Below, piece after piece: positions 27,966 to 39,960 of a stretch of DNA of 64,000 bases. This DNA comes from Parabacteroides goldsteinii DSM 19448 = WAL 12034 (GTDB lineage Bacteria; Bacteroidota; Bacteroidia; Bacteroidales; Tannerellaceae): assembly GCF_000969835.1 (NCBI RefSeq), contig NZ_KQ033913.1, positions 1,441,716 through 1,505,715 on the forward strand, in the 5' to 3' direction. A model generated the notes under the pieces. The model made no database searches and was not told where the DNA came from. It was given only the letters and a program-made list of their open reading frames with translations. The position numbers were made by a program, and so were the translations under genes. The first letter of the stretch is position 1; each line of letters opens with the position of its first letter.

Positions 27966-30404
27966 CTAAAAGCTTTCCTGCTCCGTACGGGCAATCACAT
28001 CAGCCTGCAAGTCAGCATTCATATCATTGAAATAATCACTGTAACCGGCTACACGAACCAACAAGTCACGGTAATCTTCCGGACATTTCTGGGCGGCATA
28101 CAGCGTTTCCGTATCCACAATATTAAACTGGATATGATGTCCGCCCAAAGCGAAGTAACTGCGAATCAGGGAAGCCAGTTTCGAAATATCTTCCTCCCGC
28201 TTCAACAGGCTCGGAAGGAAACGCTGGTTCAGCAATGTTCCGCCACTCTTCACCTGGTCCAGTTTGCCCAATGACTTGATAACGGCAGACGGTCCGTGCG
28301 TATCGGCACCATGTGAAGGAGAAGTCCCGTCGGAGATAGCCTTTTCTGCCAGACGGCCGTTCGGGGTCGCTCCCATCACCTTACCGAAATAAACATGACA
28401 GGTAGTCGACAGCATATTCAGGTGAAAACACTCCCCTTTCGTATTCGGTTTGCCTTCAATAGCATCATACAAATCATCGAATACTTTGACAGCAATGGCA
28501 TCGGCATATTCGTCATCATTACCGAAGAAAGGCGTACGGTTCAGGATTGTCTGACGCATAACTTCCGCTCCGGCAAAATTGTCAGCCATTACTTTCAGCA
28601 TTTCATCCATCGAAAAGCGTTTGTCTTCAAAGACATGTTTCTTCAGGGAGGAGAGGCTGTCGGTTATTGTACCCAGCCCCGTACATTGTATATAAGTGGT
28701 GTTATAACGCGGTCCGCAGTTGTAATAATCGCGTCCTTTGGCAATACAATCGTCGATAAACAAGGAAAGGAATGTGGCCGGTGCATATTTGGCAAACATC
28801 CGGTCGATATAATTGCTTACACGCACCTTCATATCCACAAAATAATGCACTTGTTTCATAAAGGCGGCGTATAAATCATCGTAACCGGCAAAGTCACACG
28901 GATTACCGGTCTCCAGTCCTACTTTACGGCCGGACACCGGGTCGACACCATTGTGAAGGGTTACTTCCAGTATCTTCGGTACATTCAGATAACCGGTCAG
29001 CACATAAGCCTCCTTCCCGAAAGCACCCACCTCGATACAACCGCTACAACCTCCTTCCCGGGCATCATGCAGGGATTTCCCCTGTCGCATCAGTTCCTGG
29101 ATATACACGTCCGGATTGAATACCGACGGATAACCGTGTCCCTGGCGAATCACCTTGCATCCGGCCCGCAGGAACCGTTCCGGCGTACGGGCACCGATAT
29201 GAATGGCACTTCCCGGTTGCAGGATATGCAGTTCCTCAATCGTTTCAAGCATGATATAGGAAACTTCGCTTACCCCGTCGCTACCGTCGGCTTTCACTCC
29301 TCCGATATTCAGATTGGTAAAGTCGTTATAGGTTCCACTTTCCTTGGCGGTAATGCCGACCTTCGGCGGTGCCGTATGGTTATTTACCTTGATAAAGAAG
29401 CAGGACATCAATTCTTTGGCTTCATCACGGGTAAGGGTTCCCGAAGCTATTTCCTTTTCATAGAAAGGAGCCAGATGCTGGTCGAAATGTCCCGGGTTCA
29501 TGGCATCCCAGCCGTTCAGTTCGGTAATAGTTCCCAGATGGACAAACCAATACATCTGGATAGCTTCCCAATACGTACGGGGAGCATGGGCCGGAACCCA
29601 ACGGCAAACTTCAGCTATCTTACGAAGTTCGGCAGCCCGCACCGGGTCTTTCTCCGCCATCGACATTTCGTCCGCCAAGTCGGCATGACGTTCGGCAAAG
29701 AGAATGGCGGCATCGCAGGAGATAGACATGGCGGTAAGTTCCTCCTGTTTATCCGTCGCTTCAGGGTCATTCATAAAATCGAGGTTTGCCAGTTCGCCGG
29801 CAATCCGTTCTTTCAGGTCCAGCAAACCGTAGCGGTAGACTTTTCCGTCAAGAGCCGTATGTCCCGGAGCACGCTGTTCCATAAATTCGGTAAACATACC
29901 GACTTCATAAGCCTCTTTCCATTCTTTCGGGACATGGCTGAAAATACGTTCACGCTGAGTACGCCCTTTCCAGTATGGGATTACTTCGCGTTCATAAGTA
30001 TCTATATCTTCCTGGCTGATGGTATAACGTTGCAATTCACGGGTATTCAGCACATGCAGGTCTTCCACACTATGGCAGGTCAGCTCGGGAAAAGTAGGAA
30101 CAGCTTTCGGTGCCGGACCACGTTCACCCACAATCAGTTCGTCTTTACCTATATAGATGGTCTTTTGCCGGCATATCTCAAGAAAGTTCAATGCTCTCAG
30201 GATCGGAACAGGATATTTCCCGTAATTCTCCTTGTAGAAACGGGTTTCGATAAGCGCCCGTTCGATAGACAGGGAAGGTTCAGCCTCAAAAGAAAGCTGG
30301 CGTAACCGTTTGATACGGTCGTTCATACCATACCCATTTGCTTCCGCCGCCGGAGCAAAATTGGATGCACTGCGGGGTGCACGCTGAGCTGTTGTCGTAC
30401 TCAT
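27966..30404 (-). CDS. hypD: Glycyl radical enzyme, trans-4-hydroxy-L-proline dehydratase (HypD)
   Basis: Predicted to remove water from trans-4-hydroxy-L-proline, giving pyrroline-5-carboxylate that is then reduced to proline. The frame opens at 30413 and numbering here uses that 815-residue reading. ATG 30404 is adopted; ATG 30326 would remove a 29-residue low-complexity lead. The radical Gly is G790 (RVAGYSDYF) and the catalytic Cys C459, with E461 (GCSGCIEVGAFGKEAY). At a constant offset of 25 from the C. difficile enzyme as I recall it, F177, D303, S359, D364 and Y475 match its substrate-binding F152, D278, S334, D339 and Y450. The extra 25 residues are N-terminal. No proC is adjacent. 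The symbol is shared with an unrelated hydrogenase gene. Confidence 0.87.
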   Translation of the reverse strand: MSTTTAQRAPRSASNFAPAAEANGYGMNDRIKRLRQLSFEAEPSLSIERALIETRFYKENYGKYPVPILRALNFLEICRQKTIYIGKDELIVGERGPAPKAVPTFPELTCHSVEDLHVLNTRELQRYTISQEDIDTYEREVIPYWKGRTQRERIFSHVPKEWKEAYEVGMFTEFMEQRAPGHTALDGKVYRYGLLDLKERIAGELANLDFMNDPEATDKQEELTAMSISCDAAILFAERHADLADEMSMAEKDPVRAAELRKIAEVCRWVPAHAPRTYWEAIQMYWFVHLGTITELNGWDAMNPGHFDQHLAPFYEKEIASGTLTRDEAKELMSCFFIKVNNHTAPPKVGITAKESGTYNDFTNLNIGGVKADGSDGVSEVSYIMLETIEELHILQPGSAIHIGARTPERFLRAGCKVIRQGHGYPSVFNPDVYIQELMRQGKSLHDAREGGCSGCIEVGAFGKEAYVLTGYLNVPKILEVTLHNGVDPVSGRKVGLETGNPCDFAGYDDLYAAFMKQVHYFVDMKVRVSNYIDRMFAKYAPATFLSLFIDDCIAKGRDYYNCGPRYNTTYIQCTGLGTITDSLSSLKKHVFEDKRFSMDEMLKVMADNFAGAEVMRQTILNRTPFFGNDDEYADAIAVKVFDDLYDAIEGKPNTKGECFHLNMLSTTCHVYFGKVMGATPNGRLAEKAISDGTSPSHGADTHGPSAVIKSLGKLDQVKSGGTLLNQRFLPSLLKREEDISKLASLIRSYFALGGHHIQFNIVDTETLYAAQKCPEDYRDLLVRVAGYSDYFNDMNADLQADVIARTEQESF

Positions 30405-30577
30405 ATTGAACACAGTATTTTTTAAGAAATAACTAAGAATAAGAAAATAGTGAACCGTGCCACAGACGGTTCTGCCCGGGAAAGAATGTATTGTTTAAAG
30501 ATAGAACATCAAACAATTGAAGAGTTTTCTGTAACCTTTTATAATCATATAATATACAAAGATTTATACGAATACCG

Positions 30578-30608
30578 CAAACATAAATACTTTTCATGAA
30601 TAAACAAA
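30578..30608 (-). promoter_or_regulatory. Promoter of the hydroxyproline dehydratase operon
   Basis: Minus-strand TTTG (30605-30608), a 19-nt spacer and TATGTTTG (30578-30585) match the Bacteroidota consensus exactly. This leaves a leader of about 160 nt before the start. Confidence 0.75.
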
Positions 30609-30631
30609 ATAATAGCATCTGTATTTTTTAC

Positions 30632-30639
30632 TATATTTG
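30632..30639 (+). promoter_or_regulatory. -7 box for the acyl-CoA synthetase gene
   Basis: TATATTTG lies 45 nt before ATG 30685 and back-to-back with the minus-strand promoter. Confidence 0.65.
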
Positions 30640-30684
30640 CAACATTCGTTTTGTTTTCATGGTTATTCATATAAATATATCTTC

Positions 30685-32349
30685 ATGGAAAATCGTTTTT
30701 TAGGACTTATAGAGAACAGCATCAAGGAACATTGGGACCTGCCTGCTTTCTCAGATTATAATGGACACACGTACCATTATAAAGATGTGGCCCGGCGTAT
30801 CGAAAAATTTCATATAATACTCGAACATGCAGGAATAAAGAAAGGAGACAAAGTCGCGCTGGTCGGACGAAATTCGTCTAACTGGGCCATCTGCTTTTTC
30901 GGCATACTGGCGTATGGTGCGGTTGCCGTCCCCATCCTCCACGAGTTCAAGCCGGACAATATCCATCATATTGTAAACCATTCGGGGGCAAAGGCCGTAC
31001 TGGCCGGAGCCAACAACTGGGAGAATATGAACGAGCAGATGATGCCCGATGTCAAACTGTTCATGATGCTGGACAATTTCTCCATCATCAAGAGCAAGAA
31101 TAAGGAAGTACGGGTAGTGCGCGACAGGATTAACGAGTATTTCGGAAAGAAATATCCCCGCTCCTTCACGGCTGCCGATGTTAAATATCATGTCGAACAA
31201 CCGGAAGAACTGGCTGTATTGAACTATACTTCGGGGACGACCAGCTTCTCTAAAGGGGTTATGATTCCTTTCCGCAGCTTATGGAGCAATACGCAGTTTG
31301 CTTACGACAACCTGCCGTTTATCCATCCGGGAGACAGTGTGGTCTGCATGTTGCCGATGGCACATATGTATGGCCTAGCTTTCGAGATTCTGAATTGTGT
31401 GAACAAAGGATGCCATGTGCATTTCCTTACCCGCACACCGAGTCCGAAGATTATCGCCGAAGCATTTGCCCGTGTGAAACCGGCATTGATACTCGCCGTA
31501 CCTCTTATCATCGAGAAAATCGTCAAGAACAAGATATTCCCGGAACTGGAAAAGCCGCTCATCAAATTACTGCTGAAAGTCCCCTACCTCGACCAGAAAG
31601 TACTCGACACCATCGCAAAGAAATTGAATGATTCTTTCGGAGGTAAATTCGGCGAAGTGGTAATCGGTGGCGCCGCCCTGAACAAAGAGGTGGAAGAATT
31701 TCTCCGCTCCATCAAGTTCCGATATACTGTTGGCTACGGGATGACGGAATGCGGCCCGTTGGTGGCATACGAACAATGGGATACGTTCAGACAAGGTTCT
31801 GTCGGCCGTATTGTCGACCGGATGGAAGCGCGTATCGACTCTGCCGACCCGGTTAACGAAGTAGGCGAAATCCTGGTCCGCGGCATGAACGTCATGTTGG
31901 GATATTACAAGAATCCGGAAGCGACCAAAGCGGTCATGATGCCCGACGGCTGGATGCGTACCGGCGACCTGGGAACAATAGATTCCGACGGTTTCCTCTA
32001 TATCCGCGGACGCAGCAAATCCATGATTCTGGGACCAAGCGGGCAGAACATCTATCCGGAAGAAATAGAAGACCGCCTGAACAACATGCTTTATGTTTCC
32101 GAATCGTTGGTAATCTCGCAAGGCGGCAAACTGGTTGCCCTGATCTATCCGGATTGGGAACAGGTTGACAAAGCAGGCATCCAACATTCCGAAATAGAAA
32201 AACTGATGCAACAAAACATCGACCAGCTCAATACAGAGATGCCGGGCTACAGCAAAGTAACCTGCTTCAAATTGTATCAGGAAGAGTTCGAAAAGACACC
32301 GAAGCGCAGCATCAAACGATATTTATACCAGCCGGCAGAAGAAAACTGA
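30685..32349 (+). CDS. AMP-binding long-chain acyl-CoA synthetase-like enzyme
   Basis: ANL-superfamily ligase that activates a carboxylic acid with ATP and probably loads CoA. The start MENRFLGLIENSIKE at 30685 is chosen because the upstream in-frame ATG (30637) overlaps the -7 box. The length is then 554. Motifs: NYTSGTTSFSKGVMI (ATP-phosphate loop), GYGMTECGPL (adenylate binding), GWMRTGDLG (ribose-binding Asp) and KSMILGPSGQNIYPEEIE (hinge and catalytic region, ending in KTPKRSIKRYLY). It is cytosolic with no signal peptide. It stands alone between the dehydratase operon and dapA, so the physiological acid is not shown; medium- or long-chain fatty acid is the default. Confidence 0.9.
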   Translation: MENRFLGLIENSIKEHWDLPAFSDYNGHTYHYKDVARRIEKFHIILEHAGIKKGDKVALVGRNSSNWAICFFGILAYGAVAVPILHEFKPDNIHHIVNHSGAKAVLAGANNWENMNEQMMPDVKLFMMLDNFSIIKSKNKEVRVVRDRINEYFGKKYPRSFTAADVKYHVEQPEELAVLNYTSGTTSFSKGVMIPFRSLWSNTQFAYDNLPFIHPGDSVVCMLPMAHMYGLAFEILNCVNKGCHVHFLTRTPSPKIIAEAFARVKPALILAVPLIIEKIVKNKIFPELEKPLIKLLLKVPYLDQKVLDTIAKKLNDSFGGKFGEVVIGGAALNKEVEEFLRSIKFRYTVGYGMTECGPLVAYEQWDTFRQGSVGRIVDRMEARIDSADPVNEVGEILVRGMNVMLGYYKNPEATKAVMMPDGWMRTGDLGTIDSDGFLYIRGRSKSMILGPSGQNIYPEEIEDRLNNMLYVSESLVISQGGKLVALIYPDWEQVDKAGIQHSEIEKLMQQNIDQLNTEMPGYSKVTCFKLYQEEFEKTPKRSIKRYLYQPAEEN

Positions 32350-32468
32350 TTCTCCGGAGGTGTTCCTAACTTCACCTTTCAGGTTTCAGCCACATGTCCG
32401 CCTTGAAAAAGATTGGATTTGGCTGAAAGGTGATTATATTGAATTCAAATTTCGACAAGTAGGCATTC

Positions 32469-32534
32469 GTTTGCCCACCGATAGTTATCTGTTTACTGAT
32501 GGGTAGTTATCCGTTTGCCGACGGGTAGTTATCC
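32469..32534. repeat. Three tandem copies of a 22-nt unit
   Basis: Units 32469-32490, 32491-32512 and 32513-32534 begin GTTT and end TAGTTATC(C/T). The last two differ at a few central bases and the first is more diverged. There are no spacers between units. Confidence 0.8.
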
Positions 32535-32760
32535 GCTGACAAAGCATAGGTGTTTCGAAATGTTAAGACCTATCTTTTGATGACAAAACATATATGCTTT
32601 GAAGACAAAAGTCATATGTTTTGCCAAAAGTTGTTTTACACTGATTTTTTGTATACATTTTTTTACAAATTCATCCCTTCAGCCGGACAAATTGAAAAAT
32701 ATATCATCAAAGGAAAACTGAAAGCTGAAAGTAACTGCATGAGATGATATGGGGGGACAA

Positions 32761-32842
32761 AAAAACAATTGTTTTTGATTTCAGATACTTAAATATTTAA
32801 CTACAATAACTTAAGTATTTAGTTTCAAAAACAATTGTTTTT
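32761..32842. repeat. Long inverted repeat with nested palindromes
   Basis: AAAAACAATTGTTTTT occurs at 32761-32776 and again at 32827-32842. Inside, GATACTTAA pairs with TTAAGTATT, giving an imperfect hairpin of about 32 bases per arm. It lies 50 nt downstream of the dapA stop and may end that transcript. Confidence 0.75.
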
Positions 32843-32892
32843 ATTTCAGGAAATAATCGTTCAAAATTCAGACGTGATAAGCACGGGGTACA

Positions 32893-33786
32893 TCAACATT
32901 TAATGCTCAACTCACGGAGTACGTCACGTATCTTCTCGAAGGTCGTGATACGTGTCGGCACCAATGGCAGACGCAATTTGTTTTCAATGAAGCCCATTGC
33001 ATTCAGCATACTCTTCGCTCCGGCAGGATTACCGTCTACAAACAGTAATTCGAATAATTCGGTGAAACGATGATGGATAGTACGGGCATGATCGTAATCG
33101 CCGGCCAACGCCAAACGAACCATCCGGCTGAATTCACGGGGGAAAGCATTACCGATAACAGAAATAACACCGATCGCACCTAATGTAATCAACGGGAAGG
33201 TGATACCGTCATCACCGGAAATAACATTAAAATTCGCCGGTTTATTCTTAATGATGTCATCCATTTGGGTGATATTACCGGAAGCCTCTTTTACAGCGAC
33301 TACATTCTTAAACTCACGTGCAATACGGAGTGTTGTAGCAGCAGTCATATTTACACCTGTTCTTCCCGGTACATTATATAATACGATGGGAAGTTTGGTG
33401 GCTCCGGCAATAGCTTTGTAATGCTGATAAATTCCTTCCTGGGAAGGTTTATTATAATAAGGTACGACAGACAGGATAGCGTCGATACCATCAAAATTAT
33501 CGTTCTTTAATTTCTCAACAATCGTGCGGGTACAGTTACCGCCAACACCTAAAACGATAGGAATACGGCCGTTAACCTTAGTTACAACGAGGCTGATAAT
33601 TTTCTTTTTTTCTTCTTCAGTGAGGGTTGGTGTTTCCGCAGTAGTTCCTAACACTACCAAATAATCGGTTCCGTTCTGCACCTGGTAGTCTACCAGTTTG
33701 CTCAACGCATCATAGTCCACACTTTCGTCGTCCTTAAAGGGAGTGATCAATGCCACACCCATTCCTTTTAAATTTATGTCTGCCAT
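32893..33786 (-). CDS. dapA: 4-hydroxy-tetrahydrodipicolinate synthase
   Basis: Condenses pyruvate with aspartate semialdehyde at the entry of lysine and diaminopimelate synthesis. The Schiff-base Lys is K166 (VVAVKEASGN). The catalytic triad partners are Y137 (LYNVPGRTG), T48/T49 (GTTAETPTL) and Y110 (VVPYYNKP). Length 297 is normal. It is a single gene, separated by 53 nt from the DUF6913 gene on the same strand. It probably supplies meso-DAP for the cell wall. Confidence 0.96.
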   Translation of the reverse strand: MADINLKGMGVALITPFKDDESVDYDALSKLVDYQVQNGTDYLVVLGTTAETPTLTEEEKKKIISLVVTKVNGRIPIVLGVGGNCTRTIVEKLKNDNFDGIDAILSVVPYYNKPSQEGIYQHYKAIAGATKLPIVLYNVPGRTGVNMTAATTLRIAREFKNVVAVKEASGNITQMDDIIKNKPANFNVISGDDGITFPLITLGAIGVISVIGNAFPREFSRMVRLALAGDYDHARTIHHRFTELFELLFVDGNPAGAKSMLNAMGFIENKLRLPLVPTRITTFEKIRDVLRELSIKC

Positions 33787-33839
33787 GGGGAAAATATTCC
33801 TTTTTTGTTATTTAGCACTGCAAAAATAACGAAATTATA

Positions 33840-36367
<2,528 letters not shown>

Positions 36368-37327
36368 TTAATATACCAGTTTTACATTATCAATCCAGAA
36401 CGTATTGCCGGGAGAACCGATGTAGGCGCCTCCATGGCTGGAAGTAAACTGTAAAACCATATGTGTAGGTTCGTCTCCTTCCTCTGCCCAGCCGATCTCC
36501 TTTACCGGGACGCTCTCGCCCTGGCTGTTCGTTGCATAACGTTCCTCTACCTGTATGCACATGTATGGTTTGTAATCCGCATGGCCGGATATATTGCCAT
36601 ACATAATCGGATAAGTAGCGTCGTTCACCCAACCATCTGTCGATGAGACATAACGTTGAACCATCGTTCCTACCCTTTTAGCATATATATTACCTTCCTT
36701 ATCTTCCCAGCGTTTCTGCAAAAACAAAATCGCTGCGATAGAATCCTGCCCGGCCACTTTCGACTTACGGCTAAATCCTGTACTGCGGATACGGTCTTTT
36801 TCGGGTGCTGCCTTTACCTTATAATCGAAACGGATTGCCGTCGGTTTCTTTGTAAAAGGAACACCGCTGTTCAGCATAGCCTGAGGATTCTTTGTCCCCT
36901 TGATCGGTTCATGAACCGAACCCAGGAAGACAGAACCGGCCGCAACCACTTCAATATCGACCAGGCCAAAAACCTTTACACTTTCCATACGTGTTTCCAG
37001 GCGGGCACACCAGCCATCTCCTCTCCTTTCCGGAAAAACAGATGTATTCGTCTTCACTACTCCGGCCACTTTCGCCATCACATTGGAATTCGCCCACGGC
37101 GAACCTCCCCGGTTGTGATAAGCGGTATTGCCGACAATCGTATCCGTCGGTCCCACCTCATACAGATGCTTCTTATTTCCACCTATAATTCCAGACTCCT
37201 GGATTTCACGGACAACCCATTGATCCATATCGCCAAACGCAAAAGGCACAACCTTCTCCTGTCCGGTGATAGTCGACAACTGACTGCCCGCAAACAAAAA
37301 TAACAATATATTCTTTATATAATTCAT
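36368..37327 (-). CDS. PCMD-domain exported protein
   Basis: 319-residue secreted protein with a signal peptide (MNYIKNILLFLFAGSQLSTITG). The body fits the PCMD family of Bacteroidota (a beta-sandwich, carbohydrate-linked domain), ending in the typical GAYIGSPGNTFWIDNVKLVY. Middle features are AGSVFLGSVHEPIKGTKNPQAML and PTAIRFDYKVKAAPEKDR. It follows the sulfotransferase gene by 27 nt on the same strand, so it may be the last gene of the sulfation operon. It could bind the sulfated product or its acceptor, but that is inference. Confidence 0.8.
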   Translation of the reverse strand: MNYIKNILLFLFAGSQLSTITGQEKVVPFAFGDMDQWVVREIQESGIIGGNKKHLYEVGPTDTIVGNTAYHNRGGSPWANSNVMAKVAGVVKTNTSVFPERRGDGWCARLETRMESVKVFGLVDIEVVAAGSVFLGSVHEPIKGTKNPQAMLNSGVPFTKKPTAIRFDYKVKAAPEKDRIRSTGFSRKSKVAGQDSIAAILFLQKRWEDKEGNIYAKRVGTMVQRYVSSTDGWVNDATYPIMYGNISGHADYKPYMCIQVEERYATNSQGESVPVKEIGWAEEGDEPTHMVLQFTSSHGGAYIGSPGNTFWIDNVKLVY

Positions 37328-37354
37328 AAGCTTTGCTTAAAAGTTGAAAGAATA

Positions 37355-38458
37355 TCATAAAGAATATCCCCACTCCTTGAGAGCCATTCCCCAGTTCTCT
37401 TCAACGATCTGTACTGTACGGTCGTCGTATTTGTACTGGTTCTTTTTATATCCCTTCTTCTTTCCCAGATATTTCTCTATCTCGGCTTTAGACGATTCAA
37501 ATCCCGGCAGGTTTAATTTGCGATAAATATCTTCGGTCATCGCAAAAGCATCCTGTTCGAAATCTTCGAATTTCACTTCTACCAGGTTCCCTTCAGGGAT
37601 AAGCCCTTTCTGCTCTTCAAACTTGTAGAACAAGCGGCGATATACTTCAATAAGATTGCTTTCAATCTGTTCATTAGTGATATCTTGCAAACGAAGCGGT
37701 TGTATCGTATTTGTAAAAAAACTGCGTGTACTCTCAAATACGGTATAAGGATTACGCTTCAGATAAATGAATTTGGCATTCGGAAACATTTCCAACAATG
37801 TTTTCACACGTCCGGTATGCGGCGGGTTCTTACTCAGGAATTGTGAGCCGTGTGTATTCCAGAGCGATATCTTGACAAGTTTCAGGAAAGTTTCCTTAAA
37901 CACTTTCAATTCGTGCTCGGTCGTATTGTCGAACAACAGATACCGGTCGCAATATTCCAGCATGTGTTTCGGGAAAAACCAAAAATTATAATAAGTATAC
38001 GGCATCATGTTCGCCAAAGCAAACTCTTCTTCCTGCGGAAGGTCGACCTTCAGTTCCATATTGTCGGTCGGACGTTTGTCGGGCATCAGGAATGACATAT
38101 TCTTCTTAAAGAAAGGTTGTCCCCAAAGCATCAGGTTCGGGAATACCGTCTGATACGTGGTGTTGTATCCGAAATGCTTGTCGCACGAAAATACATTGTG
38201 TACGAATGTCGTACCGCTACGCCAATGACCCAGTATGAACACCGGGTCCATCTCCAACGGTTTATCCGCTATTTTACGATAACGGGCGTCTTCTAAAGGT
38301 TGCAGTAAACTAAGCAGGCGGCATACCGATTTTGTCAGATAATACTTGTTTCGAAAACCTTTGTCGATCGTTTTATCGGCTGTCACAGCCTTAAACGTCT
38401 TCCAGTCCGCACCAACCAGCGTATTGATTGGCAATTTATCAAATTCCAGCAACCCCAT
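37355..38458 (-). CDS. PAPS-dependent sulfotransferase
   Basis: Transfers sulfate from PAPS to an acceptor. The 5'-phosphosulfate loop is residues 77-84 (GHWRSGTT) and the 3'-phosphate site is about 231-248 (IYLKRNPYTVFESTRSFF). There is no signal peptide, so it acts in the cytosol. Length 367. It follows CysN by 3 nt, in one operon with every PAPS-making enzyme. This arrangement, and the protein's general look, resemble the Bacteroides thetaiotaomicron cluster (BT_0412-0416 region, from memory) reported to sulfonate cholesterol and other steroids. The acceptor here is therefore predicted to be a sterol or similar small molecule, which is unproven. Confidence 0.9.
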   Translation of the reverse strand: MGLLEFDKLPINTLVGADWKTFKAVTADKTIDKGFRNKYYLTKSVCRLLSLLQPLEDARYRKIADKPLEMDPVFILGHWRSGTTFVHNVFSCDKHFGYNTTYQTVFPNLMLWGQPFFKKNMSFLMPDKRPTDNMELKVDLPQEEEFALANMMPYTYYNFWFFPKHMLEYCDRYLLFDNTTEHELKVFKETFLKLVKISLWNTHGSQFLSKNPPHTGRVKTLLEMFPNAKFIYLKRNPYTVFESTRSFFTNTIQPLRLQDITNEQIESNLIEVYRRLFYKFEEQKGLIPEGNLVEVKFEDFEQDAFAMTEDIYRKLNLPGFESSKAEIEKYLGKKKGYKKNQYKYDDRTVQIVEENWGMALKEWGYSL

Positions 38459-38461
38459 AAG

Positions 38462-39925
38462 TTATTTCTTTTCAGTTATACATTTCACAGGAACGCCCTG
38501 GCGTCCTAATTCTTCACATACCGTACGAATCGCCTCGTAATGTTCTTCGCCTATTCCGAGTTCCGGTAGGTTCAATATAGCCAGAGCATCCTCTGTCACC
38601 ATATCTTTGGCGTCCACCCGGTCGATAATCATTCCGACAGCCGACGTGTTGTTGGTAATCGGGTCGATCAGGATAAAGGCTCCCGTCTGTTTATTCTTCT
38701 GATAAGGGTCAAAGAACAGTTCTTTTCCGGTCGTAAACACAACACGGGCGATCTCATTCAGTTTCATCGGCAAACTATCGGCAGTCAACTGTCCGCTCTC
38801 AACCGACAACTGCTCCATTGTATTGACATTCACCTTATAACGGATACTGTCCACACGGGCACGTGTCAGGTTGGTCGTATGCTTGATATAGAACTGTTTG
38901 GACATATCCATCGGTTCTTCATCCATCCAGACCAGCATCGATTCGAAGTTACGGTCTTCCATCGGCAGATTATCCGGATGCACCAGCATTTCGCCACGGG
39001 AAACGTCGATTTCGTCTTCCAGGGTAATGGTAACGCACTGGGGAGGGAAAGCATAATCCAATTCGCCATCGTAAGTAACGATACTTTTCACTTTCGATGT
39101 TTTGCGTGAAGGCAAAGCCATCACTGTATCTCCTTTACGGATGATACCGCTGGATACCTTACCGCAGAAGCCGCGGAAGTCCAGGTTCGGACGCAATACA
39201 TATTGTACCGGATAACGGAAATCTTCGAAATTACGATCCTGGTCGATTGGCACTGTTTCCAGGAAATCTAACAGAGACGGCCCCTCATACCAGGGAGTGC
39301 GGTCGCTCTTATCCACCACATTATCGCCATCCAAAGCTGAAAGCGGGATATAAGTGATATCCGGAATATTCAAGGATTTCACGAACGCCTTATAATCAGC
39401 GACAATCTTATCGAATATTTGTTTGTCGAAGTCGACCAGGTCCATTTTATTCACAGCCAGTACCACATGTTTGATACCCAGCAAAGAAACCAGATAAGTG
39501 TGGCGGCGGGTCTGCGTAATTACACCGGTACGGGCATCCACCAGGATAATAGCCAGGTTGGCAGTCGAACCGCCGGTTATCATGTTACGGGTATATTGTT
39601 CGTGTCCCGGAGTATCGGCGATGATAAACTTACGGTTGTTCGTACTGAAATAACGGTAAGCCACGTCGATCGTAATACCTTGTTCACGTTCGGCCTTCAA
39701 GCCGTCAAGCAATAAGGCATAATCGATATGGTCGCCGGCATTTCCCATACGTTTACTGTCACGTTCAAGGGCATCCAGCTGGTCTTCATATATCTTTTTA
39801 CTGTCGAACAGCAGACGTCCGATTAAGGTCGATTTACCGTCATCTACCGAACCTGCCGTCAGGAAACGAAGCAAATCTTTCTGTTCGTCCCTGTCCAGGA
39901 ATTCTTTTATATTTAATGTTGCCAT
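38462..39925 (-). CDS. cysN: Sulfate adenylyltransferase subunit 1 (GTPase)
   Basis: GTPase subunit of ATP sulfurylase. G1 is residues 25-33 (GSVDDGKST), G3 [12 protein letters not shown] and G4 NKMD. Domains II and III are EF-Tu-like. Length is 487, slightly above the usual about 470, because of an insert: [20 protein letters not shown], where relatives go directly from NTME to the following LKLNEI. The inserted bases (about 38777-38812) read like a dispersed CAACTGTC-type repeat. There is no fused CysC domain, which is encoded separately. The gap to CysD is 35 nt. Confidence 0.95.
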   Translation of the reverse strand: MATLNIKEFLDRDEQKDLLRFLTAGSVDDGKSTLIGRLLFDSKKIYEDQLDALERDSKRMGNAGDHIDYALLLDGLKAEREQGITIDVAYRYFSTNNRKFIIADTPGHEQYTRNMITGGSTANLAIILVDARTGVITQTRRHTYLVSLLGIKHVVLAVNKMDLVDFDKQIFDKIVADYKAFVKSLNIPDITYIPLSALDGDNVVDKSDRTPWYEGPSLLDFLETVPIDQDRNFEDFRYPVQYVLRPNLDFRGFCGKVSSGIIRKGDTVMALPSRKTSKVKSIVTYDGELDYAFPPQCVTITLEDEIDVSRGEMLVHPDNLPMEDRNFESMLVWMDEEPMDMSKQFYIKHTTNLTRARVDSIRYKVNVNTMEQLSVESGQLTADSLPMKLNEIARVVFTTGKELFFDPYQKNKQTGAFILIDPITNNTSAVGMIIDRVDAKDMVTEDALAILNLPELGIGEEHYEAIRTVCEELGRQGVPVKCITEKK

Positions 39926-39960
39926 AATTTAATTCAAAATTGAAAATGGAGAATTGAAAA

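Larger units (their letters stand above)
32350..32892. other. 543-nt intergenic region rich in repeats, no gene seen
   Basis: It contains a hairpin after the synthetase gene (CACCTTTCAG 32373-32382 with its complement 32423-32432), three 22-nt tandem repeats, a 10-bp inverted repeat (CAAAACATAT 32584-32593 with 32614-32623) and a long inverted repeat near the dapA stop. One short open frame (32550-32747) looks non-coding. Confidence 0.65.

Noticed and set aside
28953..30305. 450-codon plus-strand open frame
   Set aside because: It is the antisense of the glycyl radical enzyme gene, with no family pattern; the minus-strand protein is clearly real.
27966..30413. Pyruvate formate-lyase
   Set aside because: PFL has two adjacent Cys at the active site; here it is a single catalytic Cys followed by I-E, as in dehydratases.
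32469..32534. CRISPR array
   Set aside because: Units are contiguous, without spacers, and no cas gene is in the window; the same applies to 50375-50457.
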